Position numbers and translations under genes: made by a program. A stretch of DNA of 64,000 nt from DATMER01 sp963741305. GTDB lineage: Bacteria > Acidobacteriota > Thermoanaerobaculia > Multivoradales > UBA5704. This document shows positions 24,561 through 32,062 of this stretch, piece after piece; position 1 is the stretch's first letter, and every line of letters begins with the position of its first letter. Below the pieces are notes generated by a model. That model was not told the DNA's origin and did not search any database. It saw nothing but the letters and a program-made list of their open reading frames with translations. The stretch covers positions 3,844,001 to 3,908,000 of the forward strand of contig CAVUHL010000003.1 of assembly GCA_963741305.1 (NCBI GenBank), in the 5' to 3' direction.

Positions 24561-25106
24561 GACGGCTCTCACCTTCCCGCTGCTTCCGCCGCCGCAGAAG
24601 AACCGATCGCCGCCATCGGACTCGAGCCCCGACACGCCCACTCCGGGCGGCAGCTCGAGCCTCTCCAGGACTTCTCCCGTTCGAGGATCGATTCGCCTCA
24701 GATCGCTCTCGTCACCTTCCCAGGTGCCGTGCCAGAGCTCTCCGTCGACCCAGGTGACCCCGGTGACGAAGCGGGTGGATTCGATGGTGCGAAGAATGGC
24801 CCCTGTATGGGGATCGATCTGATGGATCTTCCGGTCCCGACAGTGCCCTACCCAGAGCGTCCCTTCGGCCCACGCGAGCCCAGAGTCGCCGCCGCCACCG
24901 GGCGCCGGGATCGTGGCGAGCACATGGCCGGTCTCCGGATCGATCTTCTGGATGCGATCCTCGGCGAGCTGAAACAGGTGCTGGCCGTCGAAGGCCGTTC
25001 CCGCATGCGCGGCGACATCGATCGAGCGCAGCGTCTTCCCGCTCGCCGGATCCAACGCGTTCAGCTTGTCTCCGGCAGCGAACCAGACTTGCTGACCGAC
25101 GGCGAG
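24528..25106 (-). pseudogene. 5'-truncated beta-propeller (glutamine-cyclotransferase-like) gene
   Basis: From about QQVWFAAGDKLNALDPASGK to the stop, this frame encodes repeated propeller blades (KTLRSIDVAAHAGTAF, LFQLAEDRIQKIDPETGHVLATI, LWVGHCRDRKIHQIDPHTGAILRTI, LRRIDPRTGEVLERL). About 190 residues remain. The N-terminal start of the blade sheet is missing. Upstream the frame runs into the out-of-frame C-terminus of an HTH gene without a usable start. The 261-residue open frame across the junction is a chance fusion. Confidence 0.6.
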
Positions 25107-25515
25107 CCCGCCCGCGGCCGAACCACTGCACCTTGCCTGCTGCCGCGAGCGAGTCGAGCGCCCGCTGCACCGTGCGCTGGCTCGTTCCGAGCGCGAGCGC
25201 CAGGGCCGAGCTCGACCACGACTCACCGTCGGCGAGGAAGGCGAGCACCGCCGCATGCTCCTCTTCGACAGGCCGCGCCAGCACGACGACCTCGGCTGCG
25301 CGGCGCGGAGCCAGCGCAAACCCTCGCTTCGTCGCGCCCACGTCGGCCAGCGTCCGAAGCATCGTGCGAAGCCGCCCGACTTCTACGCGCAACCGCGCGC
25401 GATGCGACTCGTCGGCACGCTTCGCTCCGAAGGCTCGTGCAACGAGCGTGTCCCGCGCTGCGCGCTCCAGCTCACCGAGTGGAAGGCACGTCACCTTGCC
25501 TGCTGCCGGGAGGCA
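25100..25515 (-). pseudogene. Truncated HTH-type regulator remnant
   Basis: In the frame open to 25587, the segment LGELERAARDTLVARAFGAKRADESHRARLRVEVGRLRTMLRTLADV ... VLAFLADGESWSSSALALALGTSQRTVQRALDSLAAAGKVQWFGRGRARR is a two-part helix-turn-helix protein. The last helices (TSQRTVQRALDSL) are the recognition unit. Both ends are missing: the C-terminus stops at the propeller junction near 25100, and the N-terminus at the DUF2182 junction near 25500. A functional product is unlikely. Confidence 0.55.
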
Positions 25516-25782
25516 CCGGGGCGCGGCCGTACGTTGCCGGCGGACGCCGGCACGGCCTGGCGGCACGGTTTGCGCCTCGGCCTGCACTGCACCTACTGCT
25601 GTGCCGGCCTGACGGCGATCCTCCTCGCCATCGGAGTCATGGACCTGCGCGCGATGGCTGCCGTGGCGGCCGCCATCACCCTCGAACGTCTCGCGACGGC
25701 CGGTGAGCGCGTAGCGCGAGCCACCGGAGCCGTCGCCTTCGGGGCAGGTTTGTTCCTGATCGCGCGATCCCTTCTTCTGTGA
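25460..25782 (+). pseudogene. 3' fragment of a DUF2182 membrane protein gene
   Basis: The plus frame from about ALQLTEWKARHLACCREAPG through AWRHGLRLGLHCTYCCAGLTAILLAIGVMDL and the closing LERLATAGERVARATGAVAFGAGLFLIA follows the C-terminal half of the DUF2182 family (YQLTPLK...C, then GL..G.YC.GCCW, then GVM). The N-terminal membrane helices are absent and no start codon with a ribosome site is seen. It overlaps the antisense HTH remnant by a few tens of bases at the breakpoint. Confidence 0.5.
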
Positions 25783-25812
25783 CTATGATGCGGTCCAAGG
25801 GGGAGGTCCAAG

Positions 25813-27420
25813 ATGAACTTCAGTCTCTTGATGGCAGTGGCTCTCGCGTTGTTAAATCCGCCGGTCGAGACGCTGTTCGAGGAGTGGCGGACCTTCGAGA
25901 CGCCGCCCTCTCACGAGGGCGCGCCGGACTACCGAGCGTCGACGTTCGAGCGGCGGCGGGCGGAGCTGGCGCGGTTTCGCGACCGGCTGGCGGCGCTCGA
26001 GGCGAGCACCGCGTCGACTGACACGCGGATCGACCTCGCACTCCTGCGCGCCGAGATGAACGGGTTCGACTTCAACCTGCGCGTCCTCCAGCCCTGGGCC
26101 CGCGATCCCGCCTTCTACGCCACGGTCTGGACAGAACAGAGCGACACACCGGCGCACGAGGGACCGAACGCGCATGGGCTCATCGAGCTCTGGACGTACT
26201 CCTTCCCGCTCTCGCCGCAGGACGAAGCACGCCTGACGGCTGAGCTGCGTCCGGTTCCCTCCTTCCTCTCCCAGGCTCGCGAGAATCTGACCGGCAACGC
26301 GTGCGACCTCTGGACGACCGGCATCGGAACGATGCGCGGACAGATCGACGCCCTGACCGACCTCGAGCAGAAGGTCGCCGTCGGCGGCCAGGAGCTTCGC
26401 GGGGCCGTCGCGGAAGCCCGCAAGGCGACCGCGTCCTTCGTCGCCTGGCTCGAAGAGAAGGCGCCGTCGAAAACCGGCCCCTCGGGCATCGGCAAGGAGA
26501 GCTACACCTGGTCGCAGCAGCACGTGCACCTCCTGCCCATGACCTGGGAGGACGAGGTGGCGATCCTCCGGCGCGAGCTGGCGCGGGCGCACTCTTCGCT
26601 CAAGCTCGAGGAGGAGCGGAACCGCGGCCTGCCCCAGATGACCGTGGCCCAGGACGACGCCGAGTACCAGCGCCGCGCCGACCGGGCCATCCGCAAATTC
26701 ATCGCCTTCCTCGGCGAGCGCAACCTCTACCCGATGCGCGGCACGATGGACGCGGAGCTGCGCGAGCGCCGGGGCTCGTTCGTGCCGCTCGATCAGCGAA
26801 ACTTCTTTGCCATTGCCACGCACCACGAGCCGCTCACCCTCTACACGCACTCCTCGCACTGGTGGGAGCTGGCGCGGATGCGCGACGAGCCGCATCCGAG
26901 CCCCGTCCGGCGCGGCCCGCTCCGCTACAACATCTGGGACGGCCGCTCCGAGGGCATGGCGACGGCCATGGAGGAGCTCATGCTCCACGCCGGCCTCTTC
27001 GACGACGAGCCGCGAGCGCGTGAGATCGTCTGGATCATGCTCGCCCAGCGCGCCGCCCGCGGGCTCGCCTCGCTCTATCTCCAAGCCAACGAACTCGACC
27101 TCGCGCAGGCCAAGGCCTTCCAGGTTCAATGGACCCCACGCGGCTGGATGCGCCCCGACCTCGACCTCCTCGGCTTCGAGCAACAGCTCTACCTGCGCCA
27201 GCCGGGCTATGGCACAAGCTACATCACCGGCAAGGTTCAGCTCGAGGACCTGATGCGCGAGCGGGCCCACCAACTCGGCGACGCCTTCACCCTGAAGCGC
27301 TGGTTCGAGGAGGTCTACTCCGCCGGCATCATCCCGGTTTCGCTGATCCGCTGGCAGCTCACCGGGTCACCAGAGAGTGAAAGCGGCGGTCAACCCGCCG
27401 CCGCCAAGCTCCACGAATAG
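25813..27420 (+). CDS. DUF885-family protein, probable metallopeptidase-like
   Basis: 535 residues. The body is mostly helical, with repeated charged segments. EGMATAMEELMLHAG (residues 380-394) corresponds to the conserved EGWA...EE block of DUF885, a family thought to be related to zinc peptidases. The C-terminal YITGKVQLEDLMRERAHQLGDAFTLKRWFEEVYSAGIIPVSLIRW is the standard family ending. The N-terminus (MNFSLLMAVALALLNPPVE) is weakly signal-like. A good ribosome site (GGGGGAGG) precedes ATG 25813. The last 54 bases overlap the convergent UbiA gene. Confidence 0.82.
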   Translation: MNFSLLMAVALALLNPPVETLFEEWRTFETPPSHEGAPDYRASTFERRRAELARFRDRLAALEASTASTDTRIDLALLRAEMNGFDFNLRVLQPWARDPAFYATVWTEQSDTPAHEGPNAHGLIELWTYSFPLSPQDEARLTAELRPVPSFLSQARENLTGNACDLWTTGIGTMRGQIDALTDLEQKVAVGGQELRGAVAEARKATASFVAWLEEKAPSKTGPSGIGKESYTWSQQHVHLLPMTWEDEVAILRRELARAHSSLKLEEERNRGLPQMTVAQDDAEYQRRADRAIRKFIAFLGERNLYPMRGTMDAELRERRGSFVPLDQRNFFAIATHHEPLTLYTHSSHWWELARMRDEPHPSPVRRGPLRYNIWDGRSEGMATAMEELMLHAGLFDDEPRAREIVWIMLAQRAARGLASLYLQANELDLAQAKAFQVQWTPRGWMRPDLDLLGFEQQLYLRQPGYGTSYITGKVQLEDLMRERAHQLGDAFTLKRWFEEVYSAGIIPVSLIRWQLTGSPESESGGQPAAAKLHE

Positions 27421-28272
27421 GACTGCCACCATCGCCAAGCCGACGATGGCGTAGAGCGCGCGGTAACGTGCTTGCAGGCGGCAGACGCTCGCGTAGGTGA
27501 GGCCCTCGGCCAGGGTCTTGAGGGACCAACGCAGGTGAATGGGGTAAACAACGACGAGAGCGGCCAGGGGAAGAGGGAGGGTGCCCTGGAGGGCCAGGAG
27601 AAAAAGCAGGGCGTGGGCCAGGGTGAAGAGGACCAGGCTGGCGGCGAAGGTGCGGCGCTGGCCGAAGGCCACCGCGTTGGTCCTGATGGCGTTGCGGACG
27701 TCGCCTTGATGGTCGCGGATCTCCTGGGTCAGATGGCCGGCGGCGAAGATCAAGGCGAAGAAGGTGGCCGTGGCGATACCGCGAAGGTCGATGGCGTTCC
27801 CCAGGGAGTAGCCGAGGAGGAAATGCAGGACGCCGCCGGCCAGATGGGCCGCTGAGCTGAGGAGCGGTCTGCCTTTCCAATTGAAACGCGGCAGAGAGTA
27901 GAGGGCGCTCAGGGCGGCGATCGCCAGGGCCAGACAGAGAGTGCCTGGACCGAGGCGGCTGAAGAGGAGGAGGCTCAGGGCCAGCAGGAGGGCCGCCAGG
28001 CCGCCGATCTCCTTGCGGTCTACACCTCTGACCGTAAAGACACCGGCGGCCTTGTTGGGGTCGGCGAGGTCGGTGGTCAAACCGGACCAGTCGTTGAGCA
28101 TGAAGATGTGGGCCACCAGGAGGACGTTGGCGACGATGAGGATCGCCAGCGGCCCCACATCCGCCGCCGTCGGCTGGCGCATCGCAAAGGCGGCGCCGAG
28201 CAGCGGCGAGCCCTGGAGGACCAGGATCTCCGGCAGGCGCAGGCAGGACAGGTAATTACTCAGGGTACGCAT
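27367..28272 (-). CDS. UbiA-family prenyltransferase or cyclase
   Basis: 301 residues with about eight membrane helices. The first Asp-rich motif is atypical: LNDWSGLTTDLAD (N60, D61, D68, D71) rather than NDxxDxxxD. The second is regular, QEIRDHQGDVRN (D187, D191). The family joins prenyl diphosphates to lipid or aromatic acceptors at the membrane, and some members cyclise terpenes. The start overlaps the end of the 872-residue gene by 17 bases, so they are coupled and probably work on the same lipid. The acceptor is unknown. Confidence 0.88.
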   Translation of the reverse strand: MRTLSNYLSCLRLPEILVLQGSPLLGAAFAMRQPTAADVGPLAILIVANVLLVAHIFMLNDWSGLTTDLADPNKAAGVFTVRGVDRKEIGGLAALLLALSLLLFSRLGPGTLCLALAIAALSALYSLPRFNWKGRPLLSSAAHLAGGVLHFLLGYSLGNAIDLRGIATATFFALIFAAGHLTQEIRDHQGDVRNAIRTNAVAFGQRRTFAASLVLFTLAHALLFLLALQGTLPLPLAALVVVYPIHLRWSLKTLAEGLTYASVCRLQARYRALYAIVGLAMVAVLFVELGGGGLTAAFTLW

Positions 28273-30874
28273 GTTCGTAGTAGAGCCTCAGCCAGAGCGC
28301 GTAGCCGGCGTCCTCCGACCAGTAGTATCTGGAGACCGATGCGGTGAGGTCGTTGTGGTAAAGGAGCGGCGGGTTCTTTCGCAGCAGGGCGAAGTCGTCC
28401 TTGGCAAGCTGGCGCAGCACCGCCTCGATCTGTGCCGCATCGGCTGGATGCCCCCCGCGCCCCAGCAGCCGGACGGCGGACACCCAGATCTCCTGGTCCG
28501 GCACCGGCGTCCGCATCCTTGACTCGGGCAGCTCCAGCGCGCAGCCGGCACGCTCGAGGTCGGTCAGGCGCAGCATCGGGACCAGCGGCGCCATTCGATA
28601 GTAGACCCAGATGCGGTCCTGGTCGACGACCGGGCGGAGAGCTTCGCAAAGCGCCCGGCCGGCCGGCGGCCTCACCTCGGCCAGCAGCAGCAGCAGGTTC
28701 ATCTGGATGGTGATGTCCGCAGGGTTCGGATCGCTGCCCGGGTCGAGGCACTGGTAGGCCTCCCGCGGCGCGAGCCAGGTGCGGTAGAGGCCCTCGGCGG
28801 TGCGATACCGGTCGAGGGTCGCCAGGGCGGTCGTCAGGTGCCGGCGGTCGGGGCCGGGAGCGAGCCTCCAGACGAGCGCGGTGTCGTCGGTGTCGGGCGT
28901 GATGGCGGCGCACGCCAGGATGCCGGCGATGCCGGGAGTGTGCGGCAGGCCGTGGTAGCGCACCAGCCCACCGTCCTCGATCTGGCTGGTGAGGTGCCGG
29001 CGGGCTCGCTGCAAGCTGTCGCCGATACCGTCCGAGGCCGCCAGCGGATCGAGCAGGTCGACCAGGAAAGAGGTGAGGAAGGTGTTCATCTCCTGCCCCG
29101 TCTCCTGGTAGCGCGTCGAGGTCGTGTGGGCGGTGAGCCAGTAGCCCGGCGCCTGCTGCCGCTCACGAAGCCGCGCCGCCGCTGTCCTGAAGCCCCTCTC
29201 GAGGATCTCGCCAGCGGCCAGCACGGTCAGCTTGTGCTCCGCCAGGTAATGGCGCTCTCCTTTCTCGGAGGCCCAGGCGAAGGCGGTCAGACGGTGCTCG
29301 CCGGGAGCGAGGCCCGCCGTGCCGACCGGAATCTTCCAGCCAGTGGGGCTCTCCTCGTTCAGCGCGCTGCGGACGTCAGGCCGGTCATAGAAGGTGCGGG
29401 AGGTGACGGTCTGCCCGCCGTCGATGACGACTCCCACCTGCCAGGGCGTTGCATGACCGGCCAGCGCCCAGCCGAAGGCGGTGACCTCCTGCCCGGCGGT
29501 GACTTCGGAGGCCGCGTGGCCGTCTGCCTGGATGACGTCGAGGTTGCCGCGCGTCCCGAGCATCAGTTCCGCCGGCGCGAGGCCATCCTGCAAGGGAGCG
29601 ACGAAGGGTGCATTCCGCCAGTCCCAGGCGGCCCGCATCTGGTCGGGACCGCTGGCGACGGCGAAAATCTCCTCGTCGGTCGCGCCGGTGTACCAGAAGG
29701 CACCGATGGCTTCGATGGCGACCGCGGCGCCGACCGCGAGCAGGAAGCACATCCGGCCGAAGCCGCGCAAGGAGGCGGTCACCGGCGCCAGCATCCACAT
29801 GAGCAGCGGCAGGAGGTCGGTCAGAAAGCGCGGCCCCCAGGAGATGCCGGCCCGCCAGTCGATCATGGCGTAGAGCAGGATCTGGAGGACGACGCCAACG
29901 CTCATCGCCAGGGTGAGGGCGCGCTCGCCACGGTCATCTGGTAGGTGCCGCCAGACCAGGACGAGGAAGAGCAGGAAGGGTGAGAAGACGAACAGCCCCC
30001 GCGTCGGGCTGAACAGCAATCCGCCGAGGCCCGCAAGCAGATCCTGCCGGAAGAAGCTGGCATGGGCTTTCCCGACCAGGCCGTAACCGCCGGCGAAGTG
30101 GCCGGCCACGCCGAGGTTGTAGAGCAGCACCAGGCCGATCGGCACCGCCGCCGCCGCGGCGAGCAATGCCGCCAATACCGCCCGTCGGCCGGCCCAGAAC
30201 AGTCCGTACACGCCCAGCGCCGCCGCGAGGATGGCGTCCGGAGGCCGGTTGGCGGCGATGAGCCCTATCAGCAACCCCGCCGCGAGCGCCCGCGGCGCGG
30301 TGCACGGCCCGGTGAGGAGCAGCAGGGCGCCGATCACCAGCAGCCCGGCCATCCCGTGCTGCCACAGCGCCTGGCTGCTGATCATCCAGGTGGTGGTGCC
30401 TAAGGCATAAGCCAGGGTGAGCAGCAGTGCGATCCGGGCCGCCACCCGGCGCCGCAGCAGCAGGTAGAGGAGCGACGCGGAAAGCGCAGCGATGAGCGAG
30501 GCGGAGAGCTTCTCCATGACCCTCGCCACGTGGTCCAGCCGCGCATCCGTCCAACCGCTCAGGCGCAGGTAAGCGACCGCGGGAAGGTAGAGCGGCGCGA
30601 TGAGCACCGGCAGCACCACGGGATACATCGAGATGGTGTGGCCGCCCTCCACCGGCAGCATCCAGAACGCCGTATCGCCCCGCCCCTGAGCCGTGAGCGG
30701 CGCGATCGGATCGAGGAGGACGGTCTGGTGCTGCCAGATCGCGAACGGCAGGTAGCGCGCCGGGTAGCAGTCGCCGGCGCTGACCGCTCGCCGGTTGGCG
30801 TTGTAGACCAGCAGGCAGCAGAGCCCGATGAGCAGGCTCGCCCGCAGATCGCGCCGGCGCAGGACCGTGGTCAT
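28256..30874 (-). CDS. Polytopic membrane protein fused to a terpene-cyclase-like (DTDDTA) domain
   Basis: 872 residues. Residues 1-400 carry about ten hydrophobic helices with the layout of GT-C type (ArnT/PMT-like) membrane glycosyltransferases (NANRRAVSAGDCYPARYLPFAIW, SMYPVVLPVLIAPLYLPA). Residues about 430-570 are a beta-rich linker domain. The last 300 form helical pairs with TRYQETGQEMNTFLTSF, GGLVRYHG and DTDDTA (661-666), followed by WSEDAGYALWLRLYYEHAYPE. DxDDTA is the acid motif of class II terpene cyclases and also occurs in squalene/prenyltransferase-repeat proteins of unknown function. It is the first gene of a two-gene operon with UbiA. Whether the acid motif is active is not known. 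Confidence 0.7.
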   Translation of the reverse strand: MTTVLRRRDLRASLLIGLCCLLVYNANRRAVSAGDCYPARYLPFAIWQHQTVLLDPIAPLTAQGRGDTAFWMLPVEGGHTISMYPVVLPVLIAPLYLPAVAYLRLSGWTDARLDHVARVMEKLSASLIAALSASLLYLLLRRRVAARIALLLTLAYALGTTTWMISSQALWQHGMAGLLVIGALLLLTGPCTAPRALAAGLLIGLIAANRPPDAILAAALGVYGLFWAGRRAVLAALLAAAAAVPIGLVLLYNLGVAGHFAGGYGLVGKAHASFFRQDLLAGLGGLLFSPTRGLFVFSPFLLFLVLVWRHLPDDRGERALTLAMSVGVVLQILLYAMIDWRAGISWGPRFLTDLLPLLMWMLAPVTASLRGFGRMCFLLAVGAAVAIEAIGAFWYTGATDEEIFAVASGPDQMRAAWDWRNAPFVAPLQDGLAPAELMLGTRGNLDVIQADGHAASEVTAGQEVTAFGWALAGHATPWQVGVVIDGGQTVTSRTFYDRPDVRSALNEESPTGWKIPVGTAGLAPGEHRLTAFAWASEKGERHYLAEHKLTVLAAGEILERGFRTAAARLRERQQAPGYWLTAHTTSTRYQETGQEMNTFLTSFLVDLLDPLAASDGIGDSLQRARRHLTSQIEDGGLVRYHGLPHTPGIAGILACAAITPDTDDTALVWRLAPGPDRRHLTTALATLDRYRTAEGLYRTWLAPREAYQCLDPGSDPNPADITIQMNLLLLLAEVRPPAGRALCEALRPVVDQDRIWVYYRMAPLVPMLRLTDLERAGCALELPESRMRTPVPDQEIWVSAVRLLGRGGHPADAAQIEAVLRQLAKDDFALLRKNPPLLYHNDLTASVSRYYWSEDAGYALWLRLYYEHAYPE

Positions 30875-31137
30875 GATTTCCTACTCACGTGCGCTGGGGC
30901 GTCCCACGGGATCCTGCTCCACTACAAGGTTGACGGGAGGCGAGGGCGGAAGCTACCACAAGGCGCCGCGGGCGCCAAGCTCAGCGCAACGCGAGCAGCC
31001 TGGCTCGGATAAGGACGGGGTGACCTGGCCCTGGGCTCTGCTCTACAACCATGGGCCGTATCCATCGCGCTGGCGGCAACTGTCAACGAACCTTAGCCTA
31101 TCGCTATTTCATGTTCATCTGAATGCAATTCATGGTC
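30875..31137. other. Intergenic region without recognisable gene
   Basis: The 263 bases upstream of the 872-residue gene hold no supported gene on either strand. The short open frames here lack ribosome sites and family features. The A+T content rises from about 31080 towards the promoter of the next gene. Confidence 0.6.
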
Positions 31138-31166
31138 TTGACAAGATACCAGTGTCTACAGATAAG
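31138..31166 (+). promoter_or_regulatory. Strong sigma-70-type promoter
   Basis: A perfect -35 TTGACA (31138-31143), a 17-base spacer and a -10 GATAAG (31161-31166, 4 of 6). It lies 88 bases before the start of the small-protein gene at 31254, in a locally AT-rich stretch. The 5' leader would be about 80 bases. Confidence 0.6.
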
Positions 31167-31253
31167 ATCTCGCCATCGTAGTCGCAGTTCCTTTTCAGCA
31201 GGCCCCACAGATGGCGTCAATAACGGCGCCGTTTTCACAGTGAGGAGAGACCG

Positions 31254-31622
31254 ATGGCTAGTGGCAAAATGGCGACGTTGGGAGACTTGCAGCGCTTCAA
31301 GGAGTCTCTGTCGGCAAACGTAGACAAGCTCACAGGGTATGAAGGAGGCCGTCTCAAGTTCGACAGCTTGGTGACACAAGCGCATGGGTTGACTCAGCAG
31401 CAGGCGGCGCTCACCGCGGCCAAGCAGGACTCCTCGAAGAAGCTCCAGGATGTTCTGTCGGAGGCGCAGCAGTTGGCAACGGTGCTGCGGTTCGCGCTCA
31501 AGGCGCTCTTCGGCCGGGATTCGGAGAAGCTCGTCGAGTTCGGCCTGCAGCCGTTCCGCGGCCGGACCCGGAAGGCGAAGCCGGAGACGCCTCCGGAGCC
31601 CCCGATCCCGCCCATCGAGTAG
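31254..31622 (+). CDS. Small helical protein of unknown function
   Basis: 122 residues. The first 90 are helical and Gln/Ala/Lys-rich with a coiled-coil look (LGDLQRFKESLSANVDKLTGYEGG, QQQAALTAAKQDSSKKLQDVLSEAQQLATVLRFALKAL). The tail is basic then Pro-rich (KAKPETPPEPPIPPIE). No signal peptide. It stands alone with a consensus-like promoter, a ribosome site GAGGAGAG and a strong terminator, so it is probably well expressed. I do not recognise a characterised family. Confidence 0.8.
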   Translation: MASGKMATLGDLQRFKESLSANVDKLTGYEGGRLKFDSLVTQAHGLTQQQAALTAAKQDSSKKLQDVLSEAQQLATVLRFALKALFGRDSEKLVEFGLQPFRGRTRKAKPETPPEPPIPPIE

Positions 31623-31644
31623 GACAACCGCACGTCATCCTTCC

Positions 31645-31673
31645 GGGGGCGCTTTCCGCGCCCCCTTTTTTTT
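31645..31673 (+). terminator. Rho-independent terminator of the small-protein gene
   Basis: A perfect 8-bp stem (GGGGGCGC / GCGCCCCC, 31645-31652 and 31658-31665) with a 5-base loop is followed by eight T residues (31666-31673). It lies 23 bases after the stop at 31622. Confidence 0.92.
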
Positions 31674-31721
31674 CCTCTTCCAGACTTGCCTGAGTGTCGG
31701 GGCCACGGCGGCTATCGTCCC

Positions 31722-31863
31722 GGAGGGCAGCCACAAGGGTTGCCCCTACATGAACCGTGGTGCGATGGATTGGGCGACCGTGGGTAGGTGACCGACCGCG
31801 GCTGCGCTCAAACGGCCCACCAATTCGCGCGACCTGTAGGGGCAGGTCTTGTGCCTGCCCTCC
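31722..31863. repeat. Imperfect inverted repeat, 28-bp arms
   Basis: The arm at 31722-31749 (GGAGGGCAGCCACAAGGGTT then GCCCCTAC) is matched in reverse complement by 31836-31863 with a few differences (GTAGGGGCAGGTCTTGTGCC then TGCCCTCC). Such GTAGGGGCA...TGCCC units are found as dispersed intergenic elements in many bacterial genomes. No gene is supported in the surrounding 31674-31969 stretch. Confidence 0.75.
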
Positions 31864-31881
31864 GGATCCGGCCCCTCCGCC

Positions 31882-31910
31882 TTGGTCCGGCCCCCCTCCT
31901 CCGCTATCAT
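31882..31910 (+). promoter_or_regulatory. Putative promoter of the restriction-modification operon
   Basis: TTGGTC (31882-31887) and TATCAT (31905-31910, 5 of 6) with a 17-base spacer. They lie 60 bases before the mini-ORF and 149 before the first methylase gene. The -35 is weak, so the call is tentative. Confidence 0.35.
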
Positions 31911-31969
31911 TGGGGCTCCTGGAAACGCGCCTGTTTTCGGTCCGGCCTCGCCGGATAATTTGGAGGCCC

Positions 31970-32062
31970 ATGCCGTCGAAGCGTAATGATCTGGAACAGT
32001 GGGAATCGGAGGCATTGGCCAATTCTCCTAGCCCGGACCCAGCCATACCAACGCTGCTATGA
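31970..32062 (+). CDS. 30-residue leader ORF coupled to the first methylase
   Basis: ATG 31970 follows a GGAGG ribosome site and encodes MPSKRNDLEQWESEALANSP then DPAIPTLL before a TGA that overlaps the ATG of the methylase (ATGA). The opening resembles the start of the second HsdM (MSTKRDVLEHLKRDELLA), with 23 of the first 30 bases the same. This suggests the leader is a vestige of the N-terminal SAP-like domain lost from the duplicated methylase, now kept as a separate or regulatory peptide. Confidence 0.5.
   Translation: MPSKRNDLEQWESEALANSPSPDPAIPTLL

Noticed and set aside
24528..25319. A 263-residue propeller gene starting at 25319
   Set aside because: Its first 65 residues are Arg/Ser-rich nonsense in the wrong frame of the HTH remnant; only the part after about 25106 has propeller repeats.
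30530..31012. 160-residue plus-strand frame upstream of the small-protein gene
   Set aside because: Mostly antisense to the 872-residue membrane protein gene, with no ribosome site or recognisable domain.
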